52,236 nt of DNA from Zoogloea sp. (GTDB lineage Bacteria; Pseudomonadota; Gammaproteobacteria; Burkholderiales; Rhodocyclaceae), in the NCBI GenBank assembly GCA_009026175.1, contig WBTZ01000014.1, positions 1 through 52,236 on the forward strand, read 5' to 3'. The translations under genes were made by a program, and so were the position numbers. The notes beneath the pieces are model-generated. The model was not told where the DNA came from, did no database searches, and saw only the letters and a program-made list of their open reading frames with translations. Below, in pieces: positions 9,809-17,752 of this stretch (positions within the stretch are counted from its first letter, which is position 1; the number at the start of each line of letters is the position of its first letter).

Positions 9809-10891
9809 TCAGAACAGGGGCATCTGGGGGGAGTCGTCCCGGCTGGGCAGCGGTGGCCGGAAGGCCGTGGTGTTCAGCGCGAGCCGCTCCCGGTTGAGGC
9901 CCAGGCGGGCGCAGATCCGTTTCAGGCGCTGGCTGTACAGATCGGCAAACAGGCCCTGGCCGCGCATGCGGCTGCCGAACTGGCTGTCGTTGAGCACTCC
10001 GCCGCGCATTTGCCGGAGCAGGCTATGCACATGGGCGGCCCGGTCCGGGAAGTGGCTGTCGAGCCAGTCGGCGAACAATTGCTTGAGTTCATGGGGCAGG
10101 CGCAGCAGCACGTAACCTGCCTGGGTCGCCCCGGCCTTGTGCGCGGCTTCCAGCACCCGTTCCATCTCGTGGTCGTTGATGGCCGGGATCAGCGGCGCGA
10201 ACAGCACGCCCACCGGCACGCCGGCCCGGTGCAGGCGCTCCATGGCGGCGAGGCGGCGGGCTGGCGAGGCCGCGCGTGGTTCGAGCTTGCGGGCTAGCTG
10301 CGGGTCGAGCGTGGTGACCGAGAACATCACATTCACCAGCCTGTCCCGGGCCATGTCGGCGAGCAGGTCCAGGTCCCGCTCGACCAGCGCCGACTTGGTG
10401 ACGATGGACACCGGGTGGCGGGTCTCGCAGAGGATCTCGAGGAGGCGGCGGGTGAGCCTGAGGCGTCGCTCCACGGGCTGCCAGCCGTCGGTGTTGATTC
10501 CCAGGGCGATGGGCAGGCAGCGGTAGCGGGGAGAGGCCAGCTCCCGGCGCAGGACTTCGGGGGCGTCGGGTTTCCAGACGATGCGGGTTTCGAAGTCGAG
10601 GCCCGGGGAGAGGCCCAGGTAGGCGTGGCCCGGCCGCGCGAAACAGTAGGCGCAGCCATGTTCGCAACCCTTGTAGGGGTTGATCGACTGGCTGAAGGGC
10701 ACGTCCGGCGAGGTGTTGCGGGAAATCACCGAACGGCTGCGTTCAACGAGCAGTATGGTGGCGGGAGGGGGGGCGTCGCCCTCGGCGGCATCCTGCCAGC
10801 CGTCGTCGAAGCCTTCCCGCTGCCAGTCGCTGAAGCGGTTGTCGGGATTCAGCCGGCTGCCACGGCCGCGGGGTGGAGGAGGTGCTGACAC
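9809..10891 (-). CDS. PA0069-type radical SAM protein (SplB/COG1533-like)
   Basis: This 360-residue radical SAM enzyme is of the PA0069/Rv2578c type, related to the spore photoproduct lyase group (COG1533). The 4Fe-4S binding motif CX3CX2C is at Cys76, Cys80 and Cys83 (CEHGCAYCF), preceded by the family-typical INPYKG. The family's substrate is not established, but the relation to SplB suggests nucleic-acid repair. A near-perfect LexA operator lies 18 bases upstream of the GTG start at 10891, so SOS control is likely. The gene is convergent with the lipoprotein gene and divergent from the KdpD-like kinase. The enzyme class is sure; the repair role is inference. Confidence 0.92.
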   Translation of the reverse strand: MSAPPPPRGRGSRLNPDNRFSDWQREGFDDGWQDAAEGDAPPPATILLVERSRSVISRNTSPDVPFSQSINPYKGCEHGCAYCFARPGHAYLGLSPGLDFETRIVWKPDAPEVLRRELASPRYRCLPIALGINTDGWQPVERRLRLTRRLLEILCETRHPVSIVTKSALVERDLDLLADMARDRLVNVMFSVTTLDPQLARKLEPRAASPARRLAAMERLHRAGVPVGVLFAPLIPAINDHEMERVLEAAHKAGATQAGYVLLRLPHELKQLFADWLDSHFPDRAAHVHSLLRQMRGGVLNDSQFGSRMRGQGLFADLYSQRLKRICARLGLNRERLALNTTAFRPPLPSRDDSPQMPLF

Positions 10892-10908
10892 GTCGGGGCT
10901 GCCGCAAT

Positions 10909-10928
10909 AACTGTATGTGTATACAGTT
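10909..10928. promoter_or_regulatory. LexA (SOS) box
   Basis: The core CTGTATGTGTATACAG fits the beta/gammaproteobacterial LexA consensus CTGT-N8-ACAG. The symmetry extends two further bases on each side, giving 8-base arms around GTGT. It lies 18 bases before the radical SAM start on the minus strand and about 90 bases before the KdpD-like kinase start on the plus strand. The short distance favours control of the radical SAM gene. Symmetry and match are seen directly; LexA binding is inferred. Confidence 0.8.
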
Positions 10929-11015
10929 TATATCGGTGAATCCTCTCCTTGCAGCGTGTTTACGCCATTTTTATATGAGCGGTGCAACAATTTTCGGGTT
11001 TCCTCCTGGCTGCCG

Positions 11016-12566
11016 ATGCGCCATCCGATCCTCATGCCTTCAGTGCCCGCCCCCAGTCCTCCCGCGTTCCCGGTGGTGCTCCGCCGCTACGGACTGGCCG
11101 TGGGCGTGTGCGGACTGACTGCGGCGCTGATCTTTCCGTTCCAGCCGGCCCTCGATCTGCCCAACACGGTGATGCTCTTCCTGCTCGCCGTGGTAGTGGT
11201 GGCCGTGCTGGCGGGGCGCGGCGCCGCGGTCCTGGCATCGGTGCTGGGCGTGGCCCTGTTCGATTTCCTGTTCGTGCCGCCGCGTTTTTCGCTGGAGGTG
11301 AGTCATGCGCGGCACCTGCTCACCTTCGTCGTCATGCTGGTGGTGTCGCTGGTGGTGGGACAGCTGACGGCCGGTCTGCGTGTCCAGGCCACCGAGGCGG
11401 CGCGCCGCGAGCGGCTGGCCAGGGCCCTGTATGACCTGGCCCGTGAGCTGGCGGGCGCCATGAGCGTGCCGCAGGTGGCCGAGGCGGTGGAGCGTTTCCT
11501 GCTCGTGCGGGAGGATGCCCGTGGCCGCCTGGTACTGCCGGCCGATCAGGGGCCGACGCGCCCGTTCTCCGGCGATGACGGCCTGGCGGTGCCCGACCAG
11601 GTGCTGCAGGAGGTCATGGCGTCGGGCAATTCGACCCGGCTGCTCAGGTCTGGCGGGTATTGCTGCGACGTGCTGCCGCTGTCCGGCTCCACCCGCAACC
11701 GGGGCGCCCTGCTGGTGCTGCACAGGGCTGACGACACCGGCCTGGCGCCGCTGCTGGAGGCGCTCGCCGCCCTCGTGGTGACGGCCCTGGAGCGCCTCCA
11801 TTTCGTGGCGGTGGCGCAGGCCGCCCAGCTCGAGGCGGTGTCAGAGCGATTGCGCAGCACCTTGCTGTCGGCCCTGTCCCATGATGTGAGGACGCCGTTG
11901 ACCGCGCTTTATGGCCTGGCCGATTCGATGCTGACCGGCCCCCAGCCATTGCCGGAGGAGGCCCGTGTCAGCGCGGTGGCGATCCGTGACCAGGCCTTCC
12001 GGCTCAACGGCATGGTCGGCAACCTGCTCGACATGGCCCGCCTGCGCAGTGGGCGGGTGGAGCTGCGCCGTGAATGGCAACCCGTCGAGGAAGTGGTGGG
12101 GGCGAGCCTCAAGTTGCTGGAGAGCGCCCTGGCGGGCCGCGCCCTGCGGCTGGAGGGGCTGGGTGAGCAGCCGCTCCTGGAGATCGACGCGGTGTTGATG
12201 GAGCGGGTCTTCTGCAACCTGCTGGAGAACGCTGCCAAGTATTCGCCGGTCGAGTCGCCCATCGTGCTGTCTACCCATGATGCCGGCGATCTGGTGGAGT
12301 TCAGGGTCACCAATGGCGGGGTGGGTTTTCCGCCGGATCGGCTGGAGCAGGTGTTTGCGCTTTTCGAGCGGGGCCAGCCGGAGGAGGCGGTCGCCGGCAT
12401 GGGCCTCGGGCTGGCGATCTGCCGGACCATCGTCGAGGCCCATGGCGGGCAGATCCGGGCCTTCAATCCCCCGCAGGGCGGTGGCTGCGTGGCGTTCACC
12501 CTGCCCAAGGGCAATCCCCCGCCCTTCGAGATCGAGGCGGCAGGCGAGGTGCAGATCGATGCCTGA
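11016..12566 (+). CDS. Short KdpD-like sensor histidine kinase
   Basis: This 516-residue membrane histidine kinase matches only the C-terminal half of KdpD. It has a block of closely spaced transmembrane helices (DUF4118-like, about residues 20-115), a GAF-like linker, a HisKA domain with phospho-acceptor His289 (LSHDVRTPLTALYG) and an HATPase domain with GMGLGLAI. The N-terminal KdpD and universal-stress domains of full-length KdpD (about 900 aa) are absent. I start at ATG 11016. A GTG at 10917 lies inside the LexA palindrome and is unlikely. The stop overlaps the downstream KdpE-like gene by 8 bases. No kdpFABC genes are present; the neighbouring transporter is kup. Sensing of potassium or turgor is inferred from family and context. 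Confidence 0.88.
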   Translation: MRHPILMPSVPAPSPPAFPVVLRRYGLAVGVCGLTAALIFPFQPALDLPNTVMLFLLAVVVVAVLAGRGAAVLASVLGVALFDFLFVPPRFSLEVSHARHLLTFVVMLVVSLVVGQLTAGLRVQATEAARRERLARALYDLARELAGAMSVPQVAEAVERFLLVREDARGRLVLPADQGPTRPFSGDDGLAVPDQVLQEVMASGNSTRLLRSGGYCCDVLPLSGSTRNRGALLVLHRADDTGLAPLLEALAALVVTALERLHFVAVAQAAQLEAVSERLRSTLLSALSHDVRTPLTALYGLADSMLTGPQPLPEEARVSAVAIRDQAFRLNGMVGNLLDMARLRSGRVELRREWQPVEEVVGASLKLLESALAGRALRLEGLGEQPLLEIDAVLMERVFCNLLENAAKYSPVESPIVLSTHDAGDLVEFRVTNGGVGFPPDRLEQVFALFERGQPEEAVAGMGLGLAICRTIVEAHGGQIRAFNPPQGGGCVAFTLPKGNPPPFEIEAAGEVQIDA

Positions 12567-13242
12567 TGCCACGGTGCTGGTGATCGAGGATGAGCGGCAG
12601 ATCCGCCACGTGGTCCGGCTCGCGCTGGAGCGGGAGGGCCTGCCGGTGGTCGAGGCGGAAAGCTGCGCTGGCGGGCTGGCCGAGGCGGGGCGCAGCCGGC
12701 CGGATCTGGTGATCCTTGACCTGGGCCTGCCCGACGGCGACGGCGCGCGCTTCATCGACGCCTTCCGGGCCTGGTCGTCGGCGCCGGTGCTGGTGCTGTC
12801 CGCCCGCTCCACCGAGCACGACAAGATCGGCGTGCTGGATGCCGGCGCCGACGACTACCTGACCAAGCCCTTCGCCGTGGGCGAACTGCAGGCCCGCGTG
12901 CGGGCCCTGCTGCGGCGCGGCCGCGGGCGCCTGGATGAGGAGGCGATCGTCCGCTTCGGTGATGTGGAGGTGGATTTCTCCCTGCGCGAGGTGCGCCGCA
13001 GCGGGGACTTGGTGAAGCTCACGCCCATCGAGTTCCGGCTGCTCGGTCTGCTTGTCGGCCAGGCCGGCAAGGTCATGACCCATCGCCAACTGCTGCGCCT
13101 GGTGTGGGGGCCGGACGCCGGCGACAACAGTCACTACCTGCGCATCTATGTGGGCCACCTGCGCCACAAGCTGGAGGCCGACCCGGCCCGGCCCCGCCAT
13201 TTCCTGACCGAGACCGGAGTGGGCTACCGCTTCCGGCTCTGA
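12559..13242 (+). CDS. KdpE-like OmpR-family response regulator
   Basis: This 227-residue DNA-binding response regulator pairs with the upstream kinase, whose 3' end it overlaps by 8 bases. The receiver has acidic residues in VIEDE, phospho-acceptor Asp54 (LVILDLGLP) and Lys103 (YLTKPF). The C-terminal winged helix is typical of OmpR/KdpE (LTPIEFRLLGLL, HRQLLRLVWG, LRIYVGHLRHKLE, TGVGYRF). The start is the ATG at 12559. A longer in-frame reading begins inside the kinase gene and is spurious. Kup begins 48 bases downstream and is the most likely target. Confidence 0.9.
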   Translation: MPDATVLVIEDERQIRHVVRLALEREGLPVVEAESCAGGLAEAGRSRPDLVILDLGLPDGDGARFIDAFRAWSSAPVLVLSARSTEHDKIGVLDAGADDYLTKPFAVGELQARVRALLRRGRGRLDEEAIVRFGDVEVDFSLREVRRSGDLVKLTPIEFRLLGLLVGQAGKVMTHRQLLRLVWGPDAGDNSHYLRIYVGHLRHKLEADPARPRHFLTETGVGYRFRL

Positions 13243-13290
13243 TCTCCCTTTTTCATCCCATTATCCCCTTCGTCTTTCATGGAGCCTTCC

Positions 13291-15165
13291 ATGCAGAATC
13301 CGCATTCCGAATCCCGCTCCAGCGTTGCCGGCCTGGCCCTGGCGGCGCTGGGCGTCGTTTACGGGGACATCGGCACCAGCCCCCTGTACGCCTTCAAGGA
13401 AGCCTTCTCCGGCCCCCACGGCATCGACCCCAGCGAGGTCCATGTGCTGGCGACCCTGTCGGCTTTCTTCTGGGCGGTGCTGGTGGTGGTGTCACTCAAG
13501 TATGTGTGGGTGGTGCTGCGCTTCGACAATGAAGGGGAAGGGGGCGTGCTGGCCCTCACTGCGCTGGCCCGCCGGGTGGCCCGCAGCCCGCGCCTGGCCA
13601 TGCTGGCCGTGGGGGGCGGGATCTTCGCCGCGGCGTTGTTCTACGGCGACGCCATCATCACACCGGCAATCTCGGTGCTCTCTGCCGTGGAGGGCCTCAG
13701 TGTCGCCACGCCTCACCTGGAGCACTACGTCGTGCCCATCACGGTGGGCATCCTGATCGGCCTGTTCATGATCCAGAAGCACGGCACCGGCCAGGTCGGG
13801 CGCTTTTTCGGGCCGATCACGGTGATCTGGTTCCTGGCCCTGGCGGGCATGGGCGTGGCCAGCATCGTGCAGACGCCGGAAGTGCTGCGCGCCCTGGACC
13901 CGCGCTATGCCATCACCTTTGCCCTGGATGAGCCCCACATGGCCTTCATCCTGCTGTCGGCGGTGTTCCTGTCCCTGACCGGGGGCGAGGCCTTGTATGC
14001 CGACATGGGGCACTTCGGGGCGCGGCCCGTGCGGCTGGCCTGGTACAGCCTGGTGTGGCCGTCCCTGGTGCTCAACTACTTCGGCCAGGGGGCCCTGGTG
14101 CTGCGCGAACCGGTGGCCATCGAGAACCCCTTCTATCTGCTGGCGCCGGACTGGTTCCTGCTGCCCCTGGTGGGGCTGGCCACCCTGGCCACGGTGATCG
14201 CCTCCCAGGCCACCATCACCGGAGCCTACTCCATGACCCTGCAGGCCACCCGCCTGGGCTACCTGCCGCGCCTGCGCATCCTGCACACCTCGGACACCGA
14301 GCGTGGCCAGATTTATGTGCCCAGCGTCAATTGGCTGATGCTGGTGGCGGTGATCGTGCTGGTGCTGCAGTTCCGCTCCTCCGGCGCCCTGGCGGCGGCC
14401 TACGGCATCGCGGTGTCGGGCACCATGATCATCACCACCCTGCTGACCGGCTTCATCGTGCTGACCGCCGAGGGGCGCCTGCGGATCGGCCTGCTGGCGG
14501 CGCTGGCGGCCTTCGGCCTGATCGAGATGCTGTTCTTCAGCTCCAACCTGACCAAGCTGGGTGAGGGGGGCTGGCTGCCGATGGTGCTGGGGGCGAGCCT
14601 CTTCCTGCTGCTGACGACCTGGAAGGAGGGGACCCGCCTGGTGGCCGAGCAGCGTTGCCAGATCGATGTGCCCATGGATGGCTTCATCAAGGGGCCGCTG
14701 CCCGATGTGCCCCACGTGTTCGGCACGGCGGTGTATCTCACCTCCGAGCCGAGCCTGGTGCCCAGCGCCCTGTTCCACAACCTCAAGCACTTCAAGGTGA
14801 TGCATGAGCGCACGGTGTTCCTGCATGTGGTGAATGAGAACATCCCGCGGGTGCCCGACGACGAGCGGGTCGAGGTGACCCAGCTGGCCCCCGGGATCTA
14901 CAACGTGGATGCGCGCTTCGGCTTCCGGGAGGAGCCCGACGTGCCGGCCGCGCTGGCCCTGGCCGCAAAGTTCGGGCTGGAGCTCGAGCCGATGGCCACC
15001 ACCTACTTCGTCGCCCGCTCGACCATCGTCGATGGCCCGGGGAAGCTGCCGCGCTGGCGCTGCAACCTGTTCGCCTGGATGGTGCGCCAGTCGGAAGGTT
15101 CCGGCACCTACTTCAAGCTGCCGGCCAACCAGGTGGTGGAGCTGGGAACCCAGGTGATCCTGTGA
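13291..15165 (+). CDS. kup: Low-affinity potassium uptake protein Kup
   Basis: Kup imports potassium with protons through the inner membrane. The 624-residue product starts its first helix with the signature ALGVVYGDIGTSPLYAFKEAF. It has about twelve hydrophobic segments up to residue 450, then a cytoplasmic C-terminal domain. Length matches the family (about 620-630). I choose the ATG at 13291 because GGAG lies six bases upstream; an ATG at 13279 would add four residues. The gene directly follows the KdpDE-like pair in the same orientation, suggesting that the two-component system regulates it. Confidence 0.95.
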   Translation: MQNPHSESRSSVAGLALAALGVVYGDIGTSPLYAFKEAFSGPHGIDPSEVHVLATLSAFFWAVLVVVSLKYVWVVLRFDNEGEGGVLALTALARRVARSPRLAMLAVGGGIFAAALFYGDAIITPAISVLSAVEGLSVATPHLEHYVVPITVGILIGLFMIQKHGTGQVGRFFGPITVIWFLALAGMGVASIVQTPEVLRALDPRYAITFALDEPHMAFILLSAVFLSLTGGEALYADMGHFGARPVRLAWYSLVWPSLVLNYFGQGALVLREPVAIENPFYLLAPDWFLLPLVGLATLATVIASQATITGAYSMTLQATRLGYLPRLRILHTSDTERGQIYVPSVNWLMLVAVIVLVLQFRSSGALAAAYGIAVSGTMIITTLLTGFIVLTAEGRLRIGLLAALAAFGLIEMLFFSSNLTKLGEGGWLPMVLGASLFLLLTTWKEGTRLVAEQRCQIDVPMDGFIKGPLPDVPHVFGTAVYLTSEPSLVPSALFHNLKHFKVMHERTVFLHVVNENIPRVPDDERVEVTQLAPGIYNVDARFGFREEPDVPAALALAAKFGLELEPMATTYFVARSTIVDGPGKLPRWRCNLFAWMVRQSEGSGTYFKLPANQVVELGTQVIL

Positions 15166-15227
15166 GCCGACCGGGCCCCCATCGTGCCGATAGGCCGTGC
15201 CGATGGCCCCGGGGTGCGGCCATGGGC

Positions 15228-15233
15228 TAGAAT
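15228..15233 (+). promoter_or_regulatory. Possible -10 element upstream of aroG
   Basis: TAGAAT lies 35 bases before the aroG start, in the 103-base kup-aroG spacer, preceded by GGC. No good -35 hexamer is seen 17 bases upstream, so the call is weak. No terminator was recognised after kup in this spacer. Confidence 0.3.
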
Positions 15234-15268
15234 CATCGACTCACTCAAAGTCGCCCACAGGATTCACC

Positions 15269-16351
15269 ATGCACGCCTCCTCGAAAGTCCATATCGACGA
15301 TGTCCGTATCCGGGAGATCAAGGAGCTCGCTCCGCCGATTCACATGCTGCGGGAGTTTCCCGCCACGCCCAAGGCGGCGGAGACGGCTTTCGAGGCGCGT
15401 TCGGCGATCCACCGCATCCTGTTCGGTGCGGATGACCGCCTGCTGGTGGTGATCGGCCCCTGCTCGATCCATGACACCGACGCGGCGATGGAGTATGCCC
15501 GCCGTCTCAAGGCCGAGGCCGACCGTCTCAAGAACGACCTGCTGGTGGTGATGCGGGTCTACTTCGAAAAGCCCCGCACCACGGTGGGCTGGAAGGGCCT
15601 GATCAACGATCCGATGATGGACGGCAGCTTCCGCATCAACGAAGGTCTGCGCATCGCCCGCAAGCTGCTGTGGGAGGTGAACGAGCTGGGCCTGCCCGCC
15701 GGCACCGAGTTCCTCGACATGATCACACCGCAGTACATCGCCGACCTGATCTCCTGGGGGGCCATCGGCGCCCGCACCACCGAGAGCCAGGTGCACCGTG
15801 AGCTGGCCTCCGGCCTGTCGTCCCCGGTGGGCTTCAAGAACGGCACCGACGGCAATATCCGCATCGCCGTGGATGCGATCAAGGCGGCCCAGTCGCCCCA
15901 CCACTTCCTGTCGGTGACCAAGGCCGGCCACTCGGCCATCGTGTCCACCTCCGGCAACGAGGACTGCCACCTGATCCTGCGTGGTGGCAAGGGCCCCAAT
16001 TACGATGCGGCCAGCGTGGACGCGGCCTGCAAGGAACTGGCCGCGTCCGGGCTGCCGGGCAAGCTGATGGTGGACTTCTCCCATGCCAACAGCCGCAAGC
16101 AGCACAAGCTGCAGGTGGATGTGGCCCGCGACGTGGCGGGCCAGATGGCGGATGGTGAGGACCGGATCATCGGTGTCATGGTGGAGTCGCACCTGAAGGA
16201 AGGCCGCCAGGATCTGAAGCCCGGCGTCGAGCTGGAGTATGGCAAGAGCATCACCGATGCCTGCATCGGCTGGGAAGACAGCCTGACCGTGCTCGACGTG
16301 CTGGCCGAGGCCGTGCGTGCCCGTCGGGTGAAGCGCGCCGGTTCCGAGTGA
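15269..16351 (+). CDS. aroG: 3-deoxy-7-phosphoheptulonate synthase (DAHP synthase, class I)
   Basis: This enzyme condenses phosphoenolpyruvate and erythrose 4-phosphate, the first step of the shikimate pathway to aromatic amino acids. The 360-residue product shows the class I AroFGH signatures: VIGPCSIHD, RVYFEKPRTTVGWKGLINDP, GARTTESQVHRELASGLS, and the C-terminal DFSHANSRKQH. I start at the ATG at 15269 (MHASSKVHIDDVRI). A longer in-frame reading to 15197 runs into the intergenic region. Which aromatic amino acid inhibits it cannot be decided by eye. As I recall, tldD and aroG are neighbours in other betaproteobacteria, so the genes between 9809 and 15165 may be an insertion. Confidence 0.95.
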   Translation: MHASSKVHIDDVRIREIKELAPPIHMLREFPATPKAAETAFEARSAIHRILFGADDRLLVVIGPCSIHDTDAAMEYARRLKAEADRLKNDLLVVMRVYFEKPRTTVGWKGLINDPMMDGSFRINEGLRIARKLLWEVNELGLPAGTEFLDMITPQYIADLISWGAIGARTTESQVHRELASGLSSPVGFKNGTDGNIRIAVDAIKAAQSPHHFLSVTKAGHSAIVSTSGNEDCHLILRGGKGPNYDAASVDAACKELAASGLPGKLMVDFSHANSRKQHKLQVDVARDVAGQMADGEDRIIGVMVESHLKEGRQDLKPGVELEYGKSITDACIGWEDSLTVLDVLAEAVRARRVKRAGSE

Positions 16352-16402
16352 TCGTCGAGTAATCCACCCATTCGGCGGGGCGGCCAGCGCCCCGCCCGTC
16401 CC

Positions 16403-17713
16403 ATGCATTCCCTTGCAGACCTCCGCGCCGGCCGCCTTGCCGGTGCCCGCCACCTGCGCCTGGCCGAAGGGCTGACCGGGTTTCCACCCGAGATCTTCGC
16501 GCTGGCGGACTCCCTCGAGATCCTCGATCTGTCCGGCAACCGGCTGAGTTCGCTGCCGGACGATCTGCCGCGCCTGCACCGGCTGCGTATCCTGTTCTGC
16601 TCCGACAATCCCTTCGAGGTGCTGCCGGCGGTGCTGGGGCGGTGCCCGCAGCTGGAGATGGTCGGTTTCAAGGCCAACCGGATCCACACGCTGCCGGCCG
16701 AGGCCTTGCCGCCACGCCTGCGCTGGCTGATCCTGACGGACAACCGCCTGAGCGCCTTGCCGCCGGAGATCGGGCGTTGCACGCGCCTGCAGAAGCTGAT
16801 GCTGGCGGGCAACCAGCTCACGGCGCTACCGCGGGAGCTGGCGGACTGCTCGGCGCTGGAGCTGCTGCGGATCTCCGCCAACCGGCTGGATGCTCTGCCC
16901 GAATGGCTGTTGGCGCTGCCGCGCCTGGCCTGGCTGGCCTTTGCCGGCAATCCCTTCAGCGAGTCCTGGGCCACGGAGGGCGACACGGCGGTCGGCGCCT
17001 TGCCCTGGGCTGCGCTGAGTGTGCGGCAGGTGCTGGGGCAGGGCGCCTCCGGCCACATCCACGAGGCCGTGCTGGAGGCGCCGGACGGGGCCCGGCGGGT
17101 GGCCCTGAAGCTGTTCAAGGGCGCGGTGACCAGCGACGGCCTGCCGTCCAGCGAGATCCGTGCCTGGCTGCGCGCGGGCCGGCACCCGGCGCTCATCCCG
17201 GTGATCGGGCGCGTCGATGGCCACCCCGAGGGCGTCGAGGGGCTGCTGATGCCACTGATGGAGCCGTCCTTCCGCAGTTTGGCAGGACCGCCGGATTTCG
17301 AGACCTGTACCCGGGATGTCTATCCGGCAGGCACCTGTTTCTCGCCGGAGGAGGCGCTGGCGATTGCCCGTGGCATCGCCTCGGCCGCCGCGCACCTGCA
17401 CGGGCGTGGGGTGAATCATGGTGACTTGTACGCCCACAATCTGCTGTACGGGGGAGATGCCTCCATCCGCCTGGGGGATTTCGGGGCGGCATCCTGTTAT
17501 CCGGCGGGGGGCCACAGTCTGGCCGAGGCCTTGCAGCGGATAGAAGTGCGGGCCTTCGGCTGTCTGGTGGAGGAACTGCTGGCTTACCAGGGGGCGTTTG
17601 CCGACCCCGGGAAGATCCTGCCCAGACTGGAGGCGGTACGCGATGCCTGCCTGTCCGAAGTGTGCGGAGAGCGGCCGCTGTTTGCTGCCTTGATGGGGAT
17701 GTTGGAGGTTTGA
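16403..17713 (+). CDS. Leucine-rich repeat / protein kinase fusion
   Basis: This 436-residue fusion has an N-terminal leucine-rich repeat domain (about residues 35-195, roughly seven repeats of the LxxLxxLxLxxNxLxxLP type) and a C-terminal protein-kinase-like domain (about 205-436). Kinase landmarks are a glycine-rich loop GQGASG near 211-216, VALKLFK with the ATP-binding Lys near 235, a catalytic loop HGDLYAHN near 339 (HGD in place of HRD, Asp and Asn kept) and DFGAAS near 358. It should therefore bind ATP and may be an active Ser/Thr kinase. No signal peptide or membrane segment is seen, so it is probably cytoplasmic. The substrate is unknown. It follows aroG by 51 bases and is convergent with the HD-GYP gene. 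Confidence 0.88.
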   Translation: MHSLADLRAGRLAGARHLRLAEGLTGFPPEIFALADSLEILDLSGNRLSSLPDDLPRLHRLRILFCSDNPFEVLPAVLGRCPQLEMVGFKANRIHTLPAEALPPRLRWLILTDNRLSALPPEIGRCTRLQKLMLAGNQLTALPRELADCSALELLRISANRLDALPEWLLALPRLAWLAFAGNPFSESWATEGDTAVGALPWAALSVRQVLGQGASGHIHEAVLEAPDGARRVALKLFKGAVTSDGLPSSEIRAWLRAGRHPALIPVIGRVDGHPEGVEGLLMPLMEPSFRSLAGPPDFETCTRDVYPAGTCFSPEEALAIARGIASAAAHLHGRGVNHGDLYAHNLLYGGDASIRLGDFGAASCYPAGGHSLAEALQRIEVRAFGCLVEELLAYQGAFADPGKILPRLEAVRDACLSEVCGERPLFAALMGMLEV

Positions 17714-17752
17714 GCGGCGGGGGCGCGGCCACTCATCCTCACTGGAGACCCT

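Noticed and set aside
10917-11015. Upstream GTG start for the KdpD-like kinase
   Set aside because: It lies inside the LexA palindrome and adds 33 residues with no similarity to KdpD; the ATG at 11016 is more plausible.
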